A stretch of 64,000 bases of DNA, taken from assembly GCF_015565955.1 (NCBI RefSeq), contig NZ_CP064760.1, forward strand, positions 372,001 to 436,000, written 5' to 3'. Position numbers and translations under genes: made by a program. The notes beneath the pieces were generated by a model that was given only the letters and a program-made list of their open reading frames with translations, was not told the DNA's origin and did not search any database. Of this stretch, positions 8,293-26,684 are shown piece by piece. Source of the DNA: Microbacterium schleiferi (GTDB lineage: Bacteria > Actinomycetota > Actinomycetes > Actinomycetales > Microbacteriaceae). The first letter of the stretch is position 1, and each line of letters opens with the position of its first letter.

Positions 8293-8321
8293 TGGACACG
8301 GCGTGCCGGAACGCGTATAGT
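8293..8321 (+). promoter_or_regulatory. rpoB promoter
   Basis: TGGACA (8293-8298), a 17-bp spacer and TATAGT (8316-8321) form a good primary-sigma promoter. It gives a leader of roughly 155 nt before the rpoB start. No strong hairpin stands out in that leader. Confidence 0.75.
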
Positions 8322-8484
8322 TGGTGGTTGCGCTCTTGGATTCCCCCTGCCCTCATATGGTGGTCGGCTGTGCCTGCGTGTCCCCGCTCGATGCGGTGCG
8401 AGACGCGCGGGTTTTCGGGGAGGACCGAACGCTTCACCTGACGACAAGGATAGTGCCCCGCCCGGGCCCACGGAGGTAATCCCC

Positions 8485-11978
<3,494 letters not shown>

Positions 11979-12018
11979 CCCGGCCAGGCAACACAGAATT
12001 CCGATACAGGAGAACTGA

Positions 12019-15928
<3,910 letters not shown>

Positions 15929-15945
15929 CGGTCGTCACGGTTACG

Positions 15946-15982
15946 GCAGGGCCTCGGGATTTCCCGGGGCCCTGCTCCTTTT
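15946..15982 (+). terminator. rpoBC terminator
   Basis: GCAGGGCCTCGGGA pairs with TCCCGGGGCCCTGC (one G-U pair) around a 2-nt loop, followed by TCCTTTT. It sits 18 bp after the rpoC stop. Confidence 0.85.
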
Positions 15983-16079
15983 CCGGGGGCTCGGATGCCT
16001 TGAGGGTTGTGCCGCCTGTATGAGAGTCCGGCTCCGCGGCGTGCCCGAGACTCTCGCTTCTGCTCGTGATTCCGGCTTC

Positions 16080-16166
16080 GCGGCGTGCCCTGCGCGGGGA
16101 CATGCCCTCGCCGGCTGGCGCCGGCTCCTGCCAGACCCGGTGCCAGCCCCGCGCAGGGCATGCCGC
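16080..16166. repeat. Large inverted repeat in intergenic region
   Basis: Two 20-bp arms (16080-16099 and 16147-16166) are complementary except for one position and enclose a G/C-rich loop that itself contains GCCGGC pairs. A smaller GAGAGTC/GACTCTC pair lies just upstream (16022-16056). The 390-bp spacer between rpoC and the next gene otherwise shows no gene. Confidence 0.65.
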
Positions 16167-16321
16167 TACGTCTTGGCTACGGGGAGGCATCGGGGAAAGT
16201 TGGCGCATGTTGTCGCGTACGGCGCGTTTGGTGACACATCGCGCCACCTTTTCGGCGCGTAGCGAGCGTTCCGGCCAGCTTCCCGGGCCGCCGCGTCGTA
16301 CGGTTGCTGGCGGAGGTCACC

Positions 16322-16938
16322 ATGGCTCGCGTTCCCGGTCGCGACAACCGCATCGCCATCCCCGTGATGGTGCTCTCGCTTGCCATCGTCGGGGCGCTCG
16401 TCTGGTTCGCCGTCCCCGCGATGCCGATCGTCGTGGCATGGGCGGGGGAACGGCAGGAAACGCCGCAACGATGCTCGCGGCAACCCCGACCCCGCATGTG
16501 GTCGTTGCCGAGGGACTCGATGTCTCCGCGTCCGACTGCCGCGACCTGTACCCCAACGACCTGTGGAACGAACTCACGTGGACATCCGACGCCATCCTGA
16601 GCCAGTCCACGGCGGGACCGGCGACGGCCATGACTGACCTCGTCACCGCGCTCGCGCCGACGGCGGCACGGACCTGCACATGGACCGACAGCAGCGGGCA
16701 GAAGGTCGTCACGACCTTTGCGACGGTCGCCGAGGATGCCGCCGGGATGGCGGAAGCCTCCCTGCGCGGGCAGGGTTTCGCCTGCACGACGACGGATGGC
16801 ACTCTGGTGTGCGCCTCCGCAACCGATGCCGGCGACGAGCACCAGGCGGTGCACGGGTCGCTGTGGGTGACGACGGTGGCAAGCGCGTGGTACCCCGAGG
16901 ACTATGACGAACGGATCGCGACCCACCTCTGGCAGTGA
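16322..16938 (+). CDS. Hypothetical membrane-anchored protein (one apparent frameshift)
   Basis: The repaired product is 205 residues. It has a basic start (MARVPGRDNR), one transmembrane helix (residues about 12-40, MVLSLAIVGALVWFAVPA), and an extracytoplasmic domain with four Cys (SDCRDLYP, RTCTWTD, GFACTTT, TLVCASA) that could form two disulfides. I do not recognise the domain. A GGAGG lies 5 bp before the ATG at 16322. The frame breaks in the G run 16444-16448; adding one G joins VVAWAGG to TAGNAATMLAA. It stands alone between the rpoBC terminator and an unrelated membrane protein, with no operon partner to suggest a role. Confidence 0.6.
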
Positions 16939-17072
16939 CGTCAGCGGACCGGTGGTGCACCAGAACGGTCGTGGGGGGAACGATCTGAGCATCCGCGCGG
17001 CCTCGTTCCCCGGATCTGAACCAGGGTCGGGGTAGTCTGCGAGCCGAGGATCTACCTCGGGAGGAGTTTCGC

Positions 17073-18011
17073 ATGAGTGACGACAAGCCCACACCCGGCG
17101 AGCCCGTGGAGGAACCGGTCGGCGAGCCTGTCGCCGAGGAGCCCCCTGTCGACGACGTCGTCGGCAGCGCGCGCGAGAGCCTCGCGGATGCCGAAGCCGC
17201 CGGTTCGCCGGAAACACCCGCGTCTGACCAGGAACCGGCAGCCGAGCCTGTCGTGGTCGAGCCCGTCGTCGTGGAGTCCGCGCCCAGCGTTGACGAGCCC
17301 GCGGTCGTCGAGACCGTCGCGGCGGAGCCCGTCGTTGTCGAGTCCGCGGCCGCGGAGACCGCAGCGCCCACCGAAGCGTACGAAGCCGCCGTTGTCGCAA
17401 CCGCGGTGACGGCGAGCGAACCGGGCGTCGGCGCCTACGGTGCTCAGCCGATCTTCGTTCAGGCCCCCGAAGCGCCGCGTCCGCGCGGCAACCGCGCGGC
17501 AGCGGGTGCGATCGGCCTGCTCGCGGCGCTCTCGTTCGGGGTCCTCTACCTCGCGGTGTGGGTCGGCCTGGGACTGGTCGACGGTTCCGTCACCGTCAGC
17601 AGCATCGGGACCGCTCTGCTTGCCGCCCTCGCGACCTGGTCGCTGTGGGTTCCGGTCGTGGTGTTCTTCATCGCGTTCTGGCTGCTCGGTGCGATCATCA
17701 ACCGCGGCCGCTGGGCGGCGTGGGTGATCTTCGGACTCCTCGTCGGTGCCGCAGCCTACGGTGGCCATCTGCTGGGGCAGCTCTTCCAGGCCCCGTTCTG
17801 GACCCTCACGGCCCAAGAGGGTGCCGAGCTCGTCGAGGGGCAGCTGCTCGCTCCGCTCGCGATCGCCGCCTTCATCATCGGCCGCGAGCTCACGATCTGG
17901 TTCGGCTCGTGGGTCGCCGCCCGCGGCAAGCGCATGACCGAGCTGAATGTCGAAGCGCGCCGCGAGTACGAGCGCACCCTCGAGGCGGGTCCGCAGCTGC
18001 ACCAGTACTGA
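17073..18011 (+). CDS. Membrane protein with long acidic disordered N-terminus
   Basis: A 312-residue protein. Residues 1-125 are Glu/Pro/Val-rich and repetitive (VVVEPVVVES, EPVVVESAAAE), hence disordered and cytoplasmic or exported. Residues 135-285 hold about four transmembrane helices, beginning with AIGLLAALSFGVLYLAVWVG. A charged C-terminal helix ends REYERTLEAGPQLHQY. I do not recognise a domain with certainty. The ATG at 17073 follows CGGGAGGAGTTTCGC. A possible -10 TAGTCT lies at 17033-17038. It is followed after 36 bp by another small membrane protein, probably in one transcript. Confidence 0.65.
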   Translation: MSDDKPTPGEPVEEPVGEPVAEEPPVDDVVGSARESLADAEAAGSPETPASDQEPAAEPVVVEPVVVESAPSVDEPAVVETVAAEPVVVESAAAETAAPTEAYEAAVVATAVTASEPGVGAYGAQPIFVQAPEAPRPRGNRAAAGAIGLLAALSFGVLYLAVWVGLGLVDGSVTVSSIGTALLAALATWSLWVPVVVFFIAFWLLGAIINRGRWAAWVIFGLLVGAAAYGGHLLGQLFQAPFWTLTAQEGAELVEGQLLAPLAIAAFIIGRELTIWFGSWVAARGKRMTELNVEARREYERTLEAGPQLHQY

Positions 18012-18047
18012 GCCGTACGCATCCGGTTCCGAGCGGACGAGTGGATC

Positions 18048-18506
18048 GTGAGTAGCGCTCGTCGAGCTGCGGCAACCGCGGCCGGCGCCGTGCTGTACGC
18101 CGCGGTTCTGATCGCGGCGTTCGGCATCGTGAGTCTCCTCCTCGATGAAGACGTGATCGTCACGCCCGGGCTCGGCCAGGTTCCCGGGGTGGTTGCCGTC
18201 GCGACCTCGCTTGCCGCGGTAGCCGGCACACTCTGGGCGCGGATGCCGGCGCCCGGCGTGTGGGGCACTCTCGGGTGGTCCGCCCTCGCTGCCTTCCTCG
18301 GGTATCTCGGTGGGCTGGGCGTGGCATCCGTCGTGGCCTCGGGGGATGCCGTGCTCGCGCTGTCGGCGGTCGGGCGTGCTGCGACGACCTGGCCCGGTCT
18401 CGTGGTCATTGCCGCCGCCGTCGTCGCTGCGGCAATGGCTGTCGCGGTGGCGCGCGGGGCAGACCAGAATGCCCGGTGGACGTGGGAGCGGGAGGACGAG
18501 GAATGA
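18048..18506 (+). CDS. Small polytopic membrane protein
   Basis: A 152-residue protein with four hydrophobic helices (about residues 8-30, 40-62, 70-95 and 108-132) and a charged C-terminal tail (QNARWTWEREDEE). It has no motif I can assign. The GTG start at 18048 lies 36 bp after the preceding membrane-protein gene on the same strand, without a strong ribosome binding site, so translation may depend on upstream reading. It could act with that neighbour, but the sequence gives no mechanism. Confidence 0.6.
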   Translation: MSSARRAAATAAGAVLYAAVLIAAFGIVSLLLDEDVIVTPGLGQVPGVVAVATSLAAVAGTLWARMPAPGVWGTLGWSALAAFLGYLGGLGVASVVASGDAVLALSAVGRAATTWPGLVVIAAAVVAAAMAVAVARGADQNARWTWEREDEE

Positions 18507-18572
18507 CCGAGCGACACGCGCACGGTGCGAGAACGCCGCGGCGCGCGCAGGCTCCGGCGCTACCGTAGAGGG

Positions 18573-19133
18573 GTGGAGCGCTCGCTCGAGACGGAAGTGA
18601 GCCAGGCAGTGGATGCCTGGCTGCGCTGGCTTCCGCGCTGGGAGCCTGCGACGCACCGTGGGCGGGTGGCTCCCTGTCGACGGTGCTTCGGGTCGCCCAT
18701 TCTGTCGGCCGCGGGGCTGGGCGCCGACGTTCCGCATGGCGTGCAGCACGGCCTGTCGACGCGCATCAAGACCATCGTCGATCACGCCGTCGCTGACTAC
18801 ACCGCCCAGAACCTTCCCATGCTGCAGGCCGAACTCGACCAGCAGGCGGCCCGCAATCGCGCGCGAAGCTACCGCCCGGCCGAAGGCCTGGAGCCGGAGT
18901 TCGAGGGGTTGCCCCTGGACCCCGATCCGGTTCCGGGAGCTCCGTTCCTGTTCACGATCTCGGGCCTTGCCGATGAGGCGGACGCCGATGTTCCGGCTCT
19001 CCCGCCCCTGAGCGCCGAAGCCAAAGCCGCCCTGCGCCAGGAGGTCGGTCTCGCCGACGACTACGCGAACATGATCGGTCGCGATGTCTGCACGATCCTG
19101 CTTCATCACCGGCTGCGCATCCAGCAGGGGTGA
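18573..19133 (+). CDS. Conserved hypothetical protein with a CRRC motif
   Basis: A 186-residue soluble protein beginning VERSLETEVSQAVDAWLRWL. A CRRC pair near residue 30 and a late Cys/His cluster (RDVCTILLHHRLR) could bind metal, though no zinc-finger family fits clearly. The middle is Pro- and acid-rich (GLPLDPDPVPGAPF). The GTG at 18573 is preferred because the sequence upstream in frame is Arg-rich and overlaps nothing recognisable. A 32-residue open frame overlaps its stop by four bases (GTGA) and may be translated with it. Function unknown. Confidence 0.55.
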   Translation: MERSLETEVSQAVDAWLRWLPRWEPATHRGRVAPCRRCFGSPILSAAGLGADVPHGVQHGLSTRIKTIVDHAVADYTAQNLPMLQAELDQQAARNRARSYRPAEGLEPEFEGLPLDPDPVPGAPFLFTISGLADEADADVPALPPLSAEAKAALRQEVGLADDYANMIGRDVCTILLHHRLRIQQG

Positions 19134-19228
19134 GTCAGTACGTCGAACCGCAGATCACGGCGATGCTCGATGACCTCGCTCGATCGCTCGACGCGCCGTT
19201 TGATCCTCGTGATGCCATCGGGGAGTGA
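19130..19228 (+). CDS. Possible 32-aa small protein
   Basis: A short frame starting GTG in a GTGA overlap with the preceding stop, reading MSQYVEPQITAMLDDLARSL and ending DAIGE. Codon use looks coding and it would form an amphipathic helix. It may be a real small partner of the upstream protein or the remnant of a longer gene; sequence alone cannot decide. Confidence 0.35.
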   Translation: MSQYVEPQITAMLDDLARSLDAPFDPRDAIGE

Positions 19229-19272
19229 GGGCTTCCGCTCGACGGGTCGCGTCCCTGGGGGACGCCGCCGCC

Positions 19273-19278
19273 TAGGGT
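19273..19278 (+). promoter_or_regulatory. -10 box for leaderless FHA-protein gene
   Basis: TAGGGT is followed by 7 bp and the ATG at 19286, with no ribosome binding site. An in-frame GTG at 19277 lies inside the box, which argues against using it as the start. Confidence 0.45.
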
Positions 19279-19285
19279 GGATGCC

Positions 19286-20804
19286 ATGACCGACGGCATC
19301 GCGGTGAACCAGGCGCTGATTCTGTTGATCCCCGTTTCGGTGACGGTGATCGCGCTCTACGTCTGGTGCGCCCTCGCGCTCGGTGCTGTCTTCGTGAAGT
19401 CTGGTGAGCCGCGCTGGAAGGCGTGGGTCCCGTTCGTGAATCTCGCCGCACTGCTCGTTCTCGGCGGAATTCCCGGATGGTGGGTCCTGCTGCTGCTTCT
19501 TCCGGGGTTGGGTGCGCTCATCGTCGCGGTTCTCGTCATCGTTGCAGCTCACCGGGTCAACCTGTCGTTCGGCTACGGGGGCGGGATGACGGTGCTGGCC
19601 GCCCTGCTGTTCCCGGTGTGGGCGACAGTCCTCGGCTTCGGTTCGGCGCGGTGGATCGGACGAGAAGGTCGCCGGCGCCGCGGAGCAGAACCGGACGCCA
19701 CCGGCTTCGGCGCCCCCGAGACTCTCGTGACGGCGTCGCCGCCGCCCCCACCGGCACCGCCCGCGGTCTCGCCGTTCGCGCCGCCGCCGCTCGATCGTCC
19801 GGCGGTATCCGACGCTCATGTCGGCTCACTCGCGCGGGCCGAGCCCACTCCCGAGATCCGCTCCGAGCCCGCCGCTGAGAACCCTGCCGAGGACGAGTGG
19901 GACCTGCTCTCCGAGTTCACCGAGGCCGAGCAGAGCCCGCCGCCCCCGGTTCCCCCGTTGCCTCGACGCCGCCGCCCCCGGTCGCTGCTGCGGCGGGGGA
20001 GCGACCCGTCGCGGCATCCGTGCCCGCGCAGTCGCACGCTGACGACCCGGCGATCGCCGCGCCCTCGGGAGACCACGAGCCGGCATCCTCGCGCACGGGC
20101 GAACCGGCGGCCGTGCCCGAACCGTTCGCTCCGCCGGCGCGTGCGGCGCGCCCGGCCGAGACCGGCGCGACCGGGCTCGCTCCGTCGGGGAGCCGATCGA
20201 CGATGTGACGGATGCCGTTCCCGGCGCTCCCGCGCCGGTGTCGGCCGTCAGCGGTCGCTCGCCCTATGAGGACGCGCCCCTGTTCCCGCCGGTCGCGGAC
20301 GGGGAGCACTGGGCGACCGGGCCGGATGCGGAACCGTTCCCCGAGACATCCGGCGCCGTGTCGGCGATCGTCGGTTCTCCGGTGGCGGGCTCGCCGAGGA
20401 TGGCCCGCTCGGCGGTATCGGCGTCTGCGGATGACGACGGCGATTTCGACGCGACGCTGCTGGCACACCGCAACCGGCCGCGGTGGTCGCTGGTGACGGC
20501 GGGCGGCGACGAATTCGCCTTGCGTTCGCAGGTCGTGATCCTCGGGCGACGCCCGTCCCCCGACCCGGCGCACTCCGGCGCCCAGCTCGTCGCGCTTGAC
20601 GACGTGACGGTCTCGAAGACGCATGCTCGCCTCGAGCTGCGCGGCGACGAGTGGCACGTCGTCGATCTCGGCTCCACCAACGGCGTCGTCGTGGTCTCGG
20701 TCACCGGGACCGAGGTCGAGCTGGCCCCCGGGGGAGAAGCCCCAGCGGCAGAGCGCCTGCTTCTGGGCGACCTGGAGTTGCGGTTGGTCCGCGCGTCGCG
20801 TTGA
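19286..20804 (+). CDS. Membrane protein with C-terminal FHA domain (two apparent frameshifts)
   Basis: The repaired product is 506 residues. Residues 1-115 contain three transmembrane helices and an EPRWKAWVPFVNLAAL segment seen in small actinobacterial DUF5684-like membrane proteins. Residues about 130-400 are Pro/Ala/Glu-rich and disordered. The C-terminal 100 residues form an FHA domain: VVILGRRPSPDP, SKTHARLELRG and DLGSTNGVVV give the Gly-Arg, Ser-x-x-His and Asn-Gly signature that binds phosphothreonine. Such proteins are typical targets or adaptors of Ser/Thr kinases such as PknB. Frame breaks lie in the C run 19952-19956 and the G run 20187-20190; one base at each restores a single frame. 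No kinase gene is in this window. Confidence 0.8.
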
Positions 20805-20829
20805 CACAGGGCCGGGCATCTGCCTGCGT

Positions 20830-20859
20830 TTGACCGACCTCTCACATCGCGCGTATCAT
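20830..20859 (+). promoter_or_regulatory. str-operon (rpsL) promoter
   Basis: TTGACC (20830-20835), an 18-bp spacer and TATCAT (20854-20859) match a primary-sigma promoter. The rpsL leader would be about 195 nt. It contains several G/C-rich potential stems but no recognisable regulatory RNA. Confidence 0.75.
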
Positions 20860-21062
20860 TGATCGGGTGTGCGCCTGCGCGCCACTTGTGCTGCGCCGTG
20901 GCGTGGCTCGAGGAAAGCGCAGTCCGCGCATCAGGGAACGGCCTGCGAACAGGCCACCCCCACGGCATATCCACCACACGACTCGCGACAGACTTCTGGC
21001 GCGCCGGTGGATCTGTGGTGAAACCACGAGCTGTCACCGTGCAGCACAATCAAGGAGAGAAC

Positions 21063-21431
21063 GTGCCAACCATTCAGCAGTTGGTTCGCAAGGGGCGGTC
21101 GCCGAAGGTCAGCAAGACCAAGGCTCCCGCGCTGAAGTCGAACCCGCAGCAGGCCGGGGTCTGCACCCGCGTCTACACCACGACGCCGAAGAAGCCGAAC
21201 TCGGCGATGCGCAAGGTCGCTCGTGTGAAGCTGCGCAACGGCACCGAGGTCACCGCCTACATCCCCGGCGAAGGCCACAACCTGCAGGAGCACTCGCTCG
21301 TGCTGGTGCGCGGCGGCCGTGTGAAGGACCTTCCCGGTGTGCGCTACAAGATCGTCCGCGGCGCCCTGGACACCCAGGCCGTCAAGAACCGCAAGCAGGC
21401 CCGTAGTCGCTACGGCGCGAAGAAGGGCTGA
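21063..21431 (+). CDS. rpsL: 30S ribosomal protein S12
   Basis: A 122-residue protein, standard for S12, which lines the decoding centre. TTPKKPNSA and [12 protein letters not shown] carry the two lysines that mutate in streptomycin resistance, both wild type here. The GTG start at 21063 follows AAGGAGAGAAC. First gene of the str cluster; rpsG follows after 5 bp. Confidence 0.98.
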   Translation: MPTIQQLVRKGRSPKVSKTKAPALKSNPQQAGVCTRVYTTTPKKPNSAMRKVARVKLRNGTEVTAYIPGEGHNLQEHSLVLVRGGRVKDLPGVRYKIVRGALDTQAVKNRKQARSRYGAKKG

Positions 21432-21436
21432 GAACA

Positions 21437-21907
21437 ATGCCTCGTAAGGGTCCCGCCCCGAAGCGTCCCGTCGTCAACGACCCGGTCTACGGCGCTCCCA
21501 TCGTCACGCAGTTGGTCAACAAGATCCTCGTCGACGGCAAGAAGTCTCTCGCCGAGTCGATCGTCTACGACGCTCTCCAGGGCGTCGAGTCCAAGAACGG
21601 CCAGGACGCTGTTGCCACCCTCAAGAAGGCGCTCGACAACGTGCGCCCCACCCTCGAGGTCAAGAGCCGCCGCGTCGGTGGTTCGACCTACCAGGTTCCG
21701 GTCGAGGTCAAGCCGCACCGTGCGAACACGCTCGCGCTGCGCTGGCTCGTCAGCTACGCGAAGGGTCGTCGTGAGAAGACGATGACCGAGCGTCTGCAGA
21801 ACGAAATCCTGGATGCCTCGAACGGCCTCGGTGCCGCGGTCAAGCGCCGCGAAGACACGCACAAGATGGCCGAGTCGAACCGCGCATTCGCCCACTACCG
21901 CTGGTAA
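21437..21907 (+). CDS. rpsG: 30S ribosomal protein S7
   Basis: A 156-residue protein, standard length, that nucleates the 30S head on 16S rRNA. It starts [12 protein letters not shown] and ends RAFAHYRW. It is separated from fusA by an 83-bp spacer holding a strong perfect hairpin. In other bacteria S7 autoregulates its operon; no S7-binding mimic was identified here. Confidence 0.98.
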   Translation: MPRKGPAPKRPVVNDPVYGAPIVTQLVNKILVDGKKSLAESIVYDALQGVESKNGQDAVATLKKALDNVRPTLEVKSRRVGGSTYQVPVEVKPHRANTLALRWLVSYAKGRREKTMTERLQNEILDASNGLGAAVKRREDTHKMAESNRAFAHYRW

Positions 21908-21912
21908 CACCC

Positions 21913-21955
21913 CTCTGCCGATCCCGCAGGCCACGAACCTGCGGGATCGGCAGAG
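21913..21955 (+). repeat. Perfect 18-bp hairpin between rpsG and fusA
   Basis: Arms 21913-21930 and 21938-21955 are exactly complementary (CTCTGCCGATCCCGCAGG and its reverse complement) around the 7-nt loop CCACGAA. No T-run follows, so it is not a classical terminator. It may partially attenuate, block exonucleases or guide mRNA processing within the str operon. Confidence 0.85.
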
Positions 21956-21990
21956 TCCGCGACATCCCTCACCACACGTAAGGACACCCC

Positions 21991-24103
<2,113 letters not shown>

Positions 24104-24110
24104 TCGCCCA

Positions 24111-24134
24111 CGGATGCCGCGCCCGCGGCATCCG
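24111..24134 (+). repeat. Hairpin after fusA built from GGATGCC/GGCATCC
   Basis: CGGATGCCGC and GCGGCATCCG pair perfectly over 10 bp around GCCC, followed by GTTCTTCGG. It could attenuate transcription between fusA and tuf. A likely -10 TAGACT for a separate tuf promoter lies downstream at 24184-24189. Confidence 0.6.
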
Positions 24135-24264
24135 GTTCTTCGGGGTTACAACTTCACACCAGAAACACACACACGCTCTCGCTTAGACTGAGAGACATCC
24201 CCGTAGAGAGCCGGTCGCAATCCAGCGACCGGAGCTTCTACATGACCGTCCTGAGGAGGACCCA

Positions 24265-25458
24265 GTGGCTAAGGCCAAGTTCGAGCGGACCAAGCCGCAC
24301 GTGAACATCGGAACGATCGGTCACGTTGACCACGGCAAGACGACGCTCACCGCGGCGATCTCGAAGGTGCTCGCCGACAAGTACCCGTCGGCCACCAACG
24401 TGCAGCGTGACTTCGCGTCGATCGACTCGGCTCCCGAGGAGCGCCAGCGCGGTATCACGATCAACATCTCGCACGTCGAGTACGAGACCCCGAAGCGTCA
24501 CTACGCACACGTGGACGCCCCGGGTCACGCTGACTACATCAAGAACATGATCACCGGTGCTGCCCAGATGGACGGCGCGATCCTCGTGGTCGCCGCCACC
24601 GACGGCCCGATGGCTCAGACCCGTGAGCACGTTCTGCTCGCCAAGCAGGTCGGTGTTCCCTACCTGCTCGTCGCGCTGAACAAGGCCGACATGGTCGACG
24701 ACGAGGAGATCCTGGAGCTCGTCGAGCTTGAGGTCCGTGAGCTGCTCTCCAGCCAGGACTTCGACGGCGACAACGCTCCCGTGATCCGCGTCTCGGGCCT
24801 GAAGGCTCTCGAGGGTGACGAGCAGTGGGTCAACTCGATCGTCGAGCTCATGGAGGCTGTCGACGAGTCCATCCCCGACCCGGTGCGTGACAAGGACAAG
24901 CCGTTCCTCATGCCCATCGAGGACGTCTTCACGATCACCGGTCGTGGCACTGTCGTCACCGGCCGCGCCGAGCGTGGCACGCTCGCGATCAACTCCGAGG
25001 TCGAGATCGTCGGCATCCGCCCGACGCAGAAGACCACGGTCACCGGTATCGAGATGTTCCACAAGCAGCTCGACGAGGCGTGGGCCGGCGAAAACTGTGG
25101 TCTGCTTCTTCGTGGCACCAAGCGCGAGGACGTGGAGCGCGGGCAGGTCGTCGTCAAGCCCGGCTCGGTTACCCCTCACACCAACTTCGAGGGCACCGCG
25201 TACATCCTGTCCAAGGATGAGGGTGGGCGTCACAACCCGTTCTTCACGAACTACCGCCCGCAGTTCTACTTCCGTACCACCGACGTGACCGGCGTCATCA
25301 CGCTGCCCGAGGGCACCGAGATGGTCATGCCCGGTGACACCACCGACATGACGGTCGAGCTGATCCAGCCGATCGCCATGGAAGAGGGCCTCGGCTTCGC
25401 GATCCGTGAGGGTGGCCGCACCGTCGGCGCCGGCACGGTCACGAAGATCCTGAAGTAA
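24265..25458 (+). CDS. tuf: Elongation factor Tu
   Basis: A 397-residue protein with [14 protein letters not shown] (P-loop), [12 protein letters not shown] (G3) and NKADMVDD (G4). EF-Tu delivers aminoacyl-tRNA to the ribosome. The GTG start follows CTGAGGAGGACCCA, a strong ribosome binding site suited to a very abundant protein. It is the last gene of the str cluster, 161 bp after fusA, with a terminator 18 bp after its stop. The frame is intact. Confidence 0.98.
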   Translation: MAKAKFERTKPHVNIGTIGHVDHGKTTLTAAISKVLADKYPSATNVQRDFASIDSAPEERQRGITINISHVEYETPKRHYAHVDAPGHADYIKNMITGAAQMDGAILVVAATDGPMAQTREHVLLAKQVGVPYLLVALNKADMVDDEEILELVELEVRELLSSQDFDGDNAPVIRVSGLKALEGDEQWVNSIVELMEAVDESIPDPVRDKDKPFLMPIEDVFTITGRGTVVTGRAERGTLAINSEVEIVGIRPTQKTTVTGIEMFHKQLDEAWAGENCGLLLRGTKREDVERGQVVVKPGSVTPHTNFEGTAYILSKDEGGRHNPFFTNYRPQFYFRTTDVTGVITLPEGTEMVMPGDTTDMTVELIQPIAMEEGLGFAIREGGRTVGAGTVTKILK

Positions 25459-25476
25459 TCTTCGACACCTGTCGAC

Positions 25477-25511
25477 AAGGGGTCGTCCGCTTCTGCGGGC
25501 GGCCCCCTTTC
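25477..25511 (+). terminator. tuf terminator
   Basis: GGGGTCGTCCGC pairs with GCGGGCGGCCCC (two G-U pairs) around TTCT, followed by CTTT. The 240 bp downstream to the next gene contain no other clear feature. Confidence 0.8.
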
Positions 25512-25752
25512 GCGTGCCGTGAACCCCCTGTTTTGGGGATGGCATCCGGTGTCGGCATTGTGTTTCGAATCGGTGAACATTGCGTCCCACTTCGGGACCC
25601 GGATTGTGGTATTCACGAAACTGTGGGTAGCCTGGGAGAACTCGGGGAGGCCGAGGGCTGTTTCAGGAAGCAATTGCCTCCGCGCACAACGCCCCACGCA
25701 CCATGTCGGCACACCACAACAACAGACTTATTCCATACTTCGGGGAGACACC

Positions 25753-26240
25753 ATGAAGAGCCTTCGTACCAAGATCGCGGCGGCAGCCATCGCTATCGTC
25801 GCCCTCATTGCTGCTCCTACGGCAGCAATGGCCTACACGCCCGTTGGGCCGTCCGGCGCGACCACCAGCATTCCCGCTGGGGAACGGCGACCTTCTTGTT
25901 CGACTTCAGCGGCACGGGCACCGTCGAGTACACGCTGACCGGTGAGGGTGTCGGCCCGGCCAACCTCGCCATGGTCAAGGCCGCACCGACCTCGACCGCC
26001 GTGTCGAAGGCAGCGGGTGAAACCGTCAAGGTCACTCTGCCCACGAACGCTCAGGGCTCGTACGAGCTCAAGGGTGTGCTCGGCAGCGAGAGCATTTCCT
26101 TGACGATCAACGCGACGATCGCGAGCACCGGCTTCGACGCGGGCTCGATGCTCGGCGTCTGGATCGGTGGCGGCGTGCTGCTGCTCGGCGGCGTGCTCGT
26201 CACGGTCTTCGCGGCTCGCCGCGAGCGCCAGGACGCCTAA
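25753..26240 (+). CDS. Small secreted, C-terminally anchored surface protein (one apparent frameshift)
   Basis: The repaired product is 162 residues. A signal peptide (MKSLRTKIAAAAIAIVALIA, cleaved about AMA-YTP) is followed by a beta-rich region of about 95 residues (FLFDFSGTGTVEYTLTGEG), an IASTGFDAG segment, one transmembrane helix and a basic tail ARRERQDA. This resembles a sortase substrate with a degenerate xAxTG signal, or a simple tail-anchored protein. The frame breaks in the G run 25879-25882; one G joins SIPAGG to TATFLFDFSG. GGGGAGACACC precedes the ATG. It is an orphan gene with its own terminator, between tuf and the S10 operon. Confidence 0.65.
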
Positions 26241-26261
26241 GCGCCACCGCAACATCTCAGC

Positions 26262-26290
26262 GAAGGCCCCCGCTTCGGCGGGGGCCTTCG
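26262..26290 (+). terminator. Terminator after small surface protein
   Basis: GAAGGCCCCCGC and GCGGGGGCCTTC pair perfectly around a TTCG tetraloop. It isolates this gene from the S10 promoter 40 bp downstream. Confidence 0.85.
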
Positions 26291-26329
26291 TCGTGCGCGG
26301 GATGAGCGGGAACAACTCCTATTCCGAGT

Positions 26330-26358
26330 TTGCGACACGCCCGGGATGCACGTAGACT
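26330..26358 (+). promoter_or_regulatory. S10-operon promoter
   Basis: TTGCGA (26330-26335), a 17-bp spacer and TAGACT (26353-26358). It is the only convincing promoter before rpsJ and would drive the long S10-spc transcript. Confidence 0.7.
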
Positions 26359-26684
26359 GTTCAGGTTCCACATTCTGATGCGCACTGACGTGCGCTCGGA
26401 TCACTGCCAGGGCAGTGCATAGAACGCGCGCAAGCGCAGAGTCTAGGCCGCGGGCAGCAGAACACGTTTCCCACACATCATCCCTGCTTGCCAGGGTGAC
26501 ACGCGTGCGTGTCGTGCGGGACCGGATGCGCGAGTGTCCGGGTTGACATCAGAACAGCGGTGCAGCATCCGCAACACGCGGAGTGAAGTGCCACGGCGCG
26601 CAAGCGCCACGGTGCGTCCAATGCCCGTGCCCCGAACCGATCGGGGTCCAGAGGTAAGACGCGAGAAAAGAGAGTGAGCAGACA
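26359..26684 (+). promoter_or_regulatory. Long rpsJ leader (about 320 nt)
   Basis: No gene is visible. Short stems include GCGCAC-TGA-CGTGCGC and CACTGCC-AGG-GCAGTG near 26380-26417, and a GGCGCGCAAGCGCC stem near 26596. A leader of this size before a ribosomal operon often carries autoregulation, but it does not resemble the E. coli L4-binding leader and I cannot name a fold. Confidence 0.4.

Noticed and set aside
24104..24264. tRNA gene between fusA and tuf
   Set aside because: No cloverleaf or T-arm consensus was found; the stem at 24111 is a simple hairpin.
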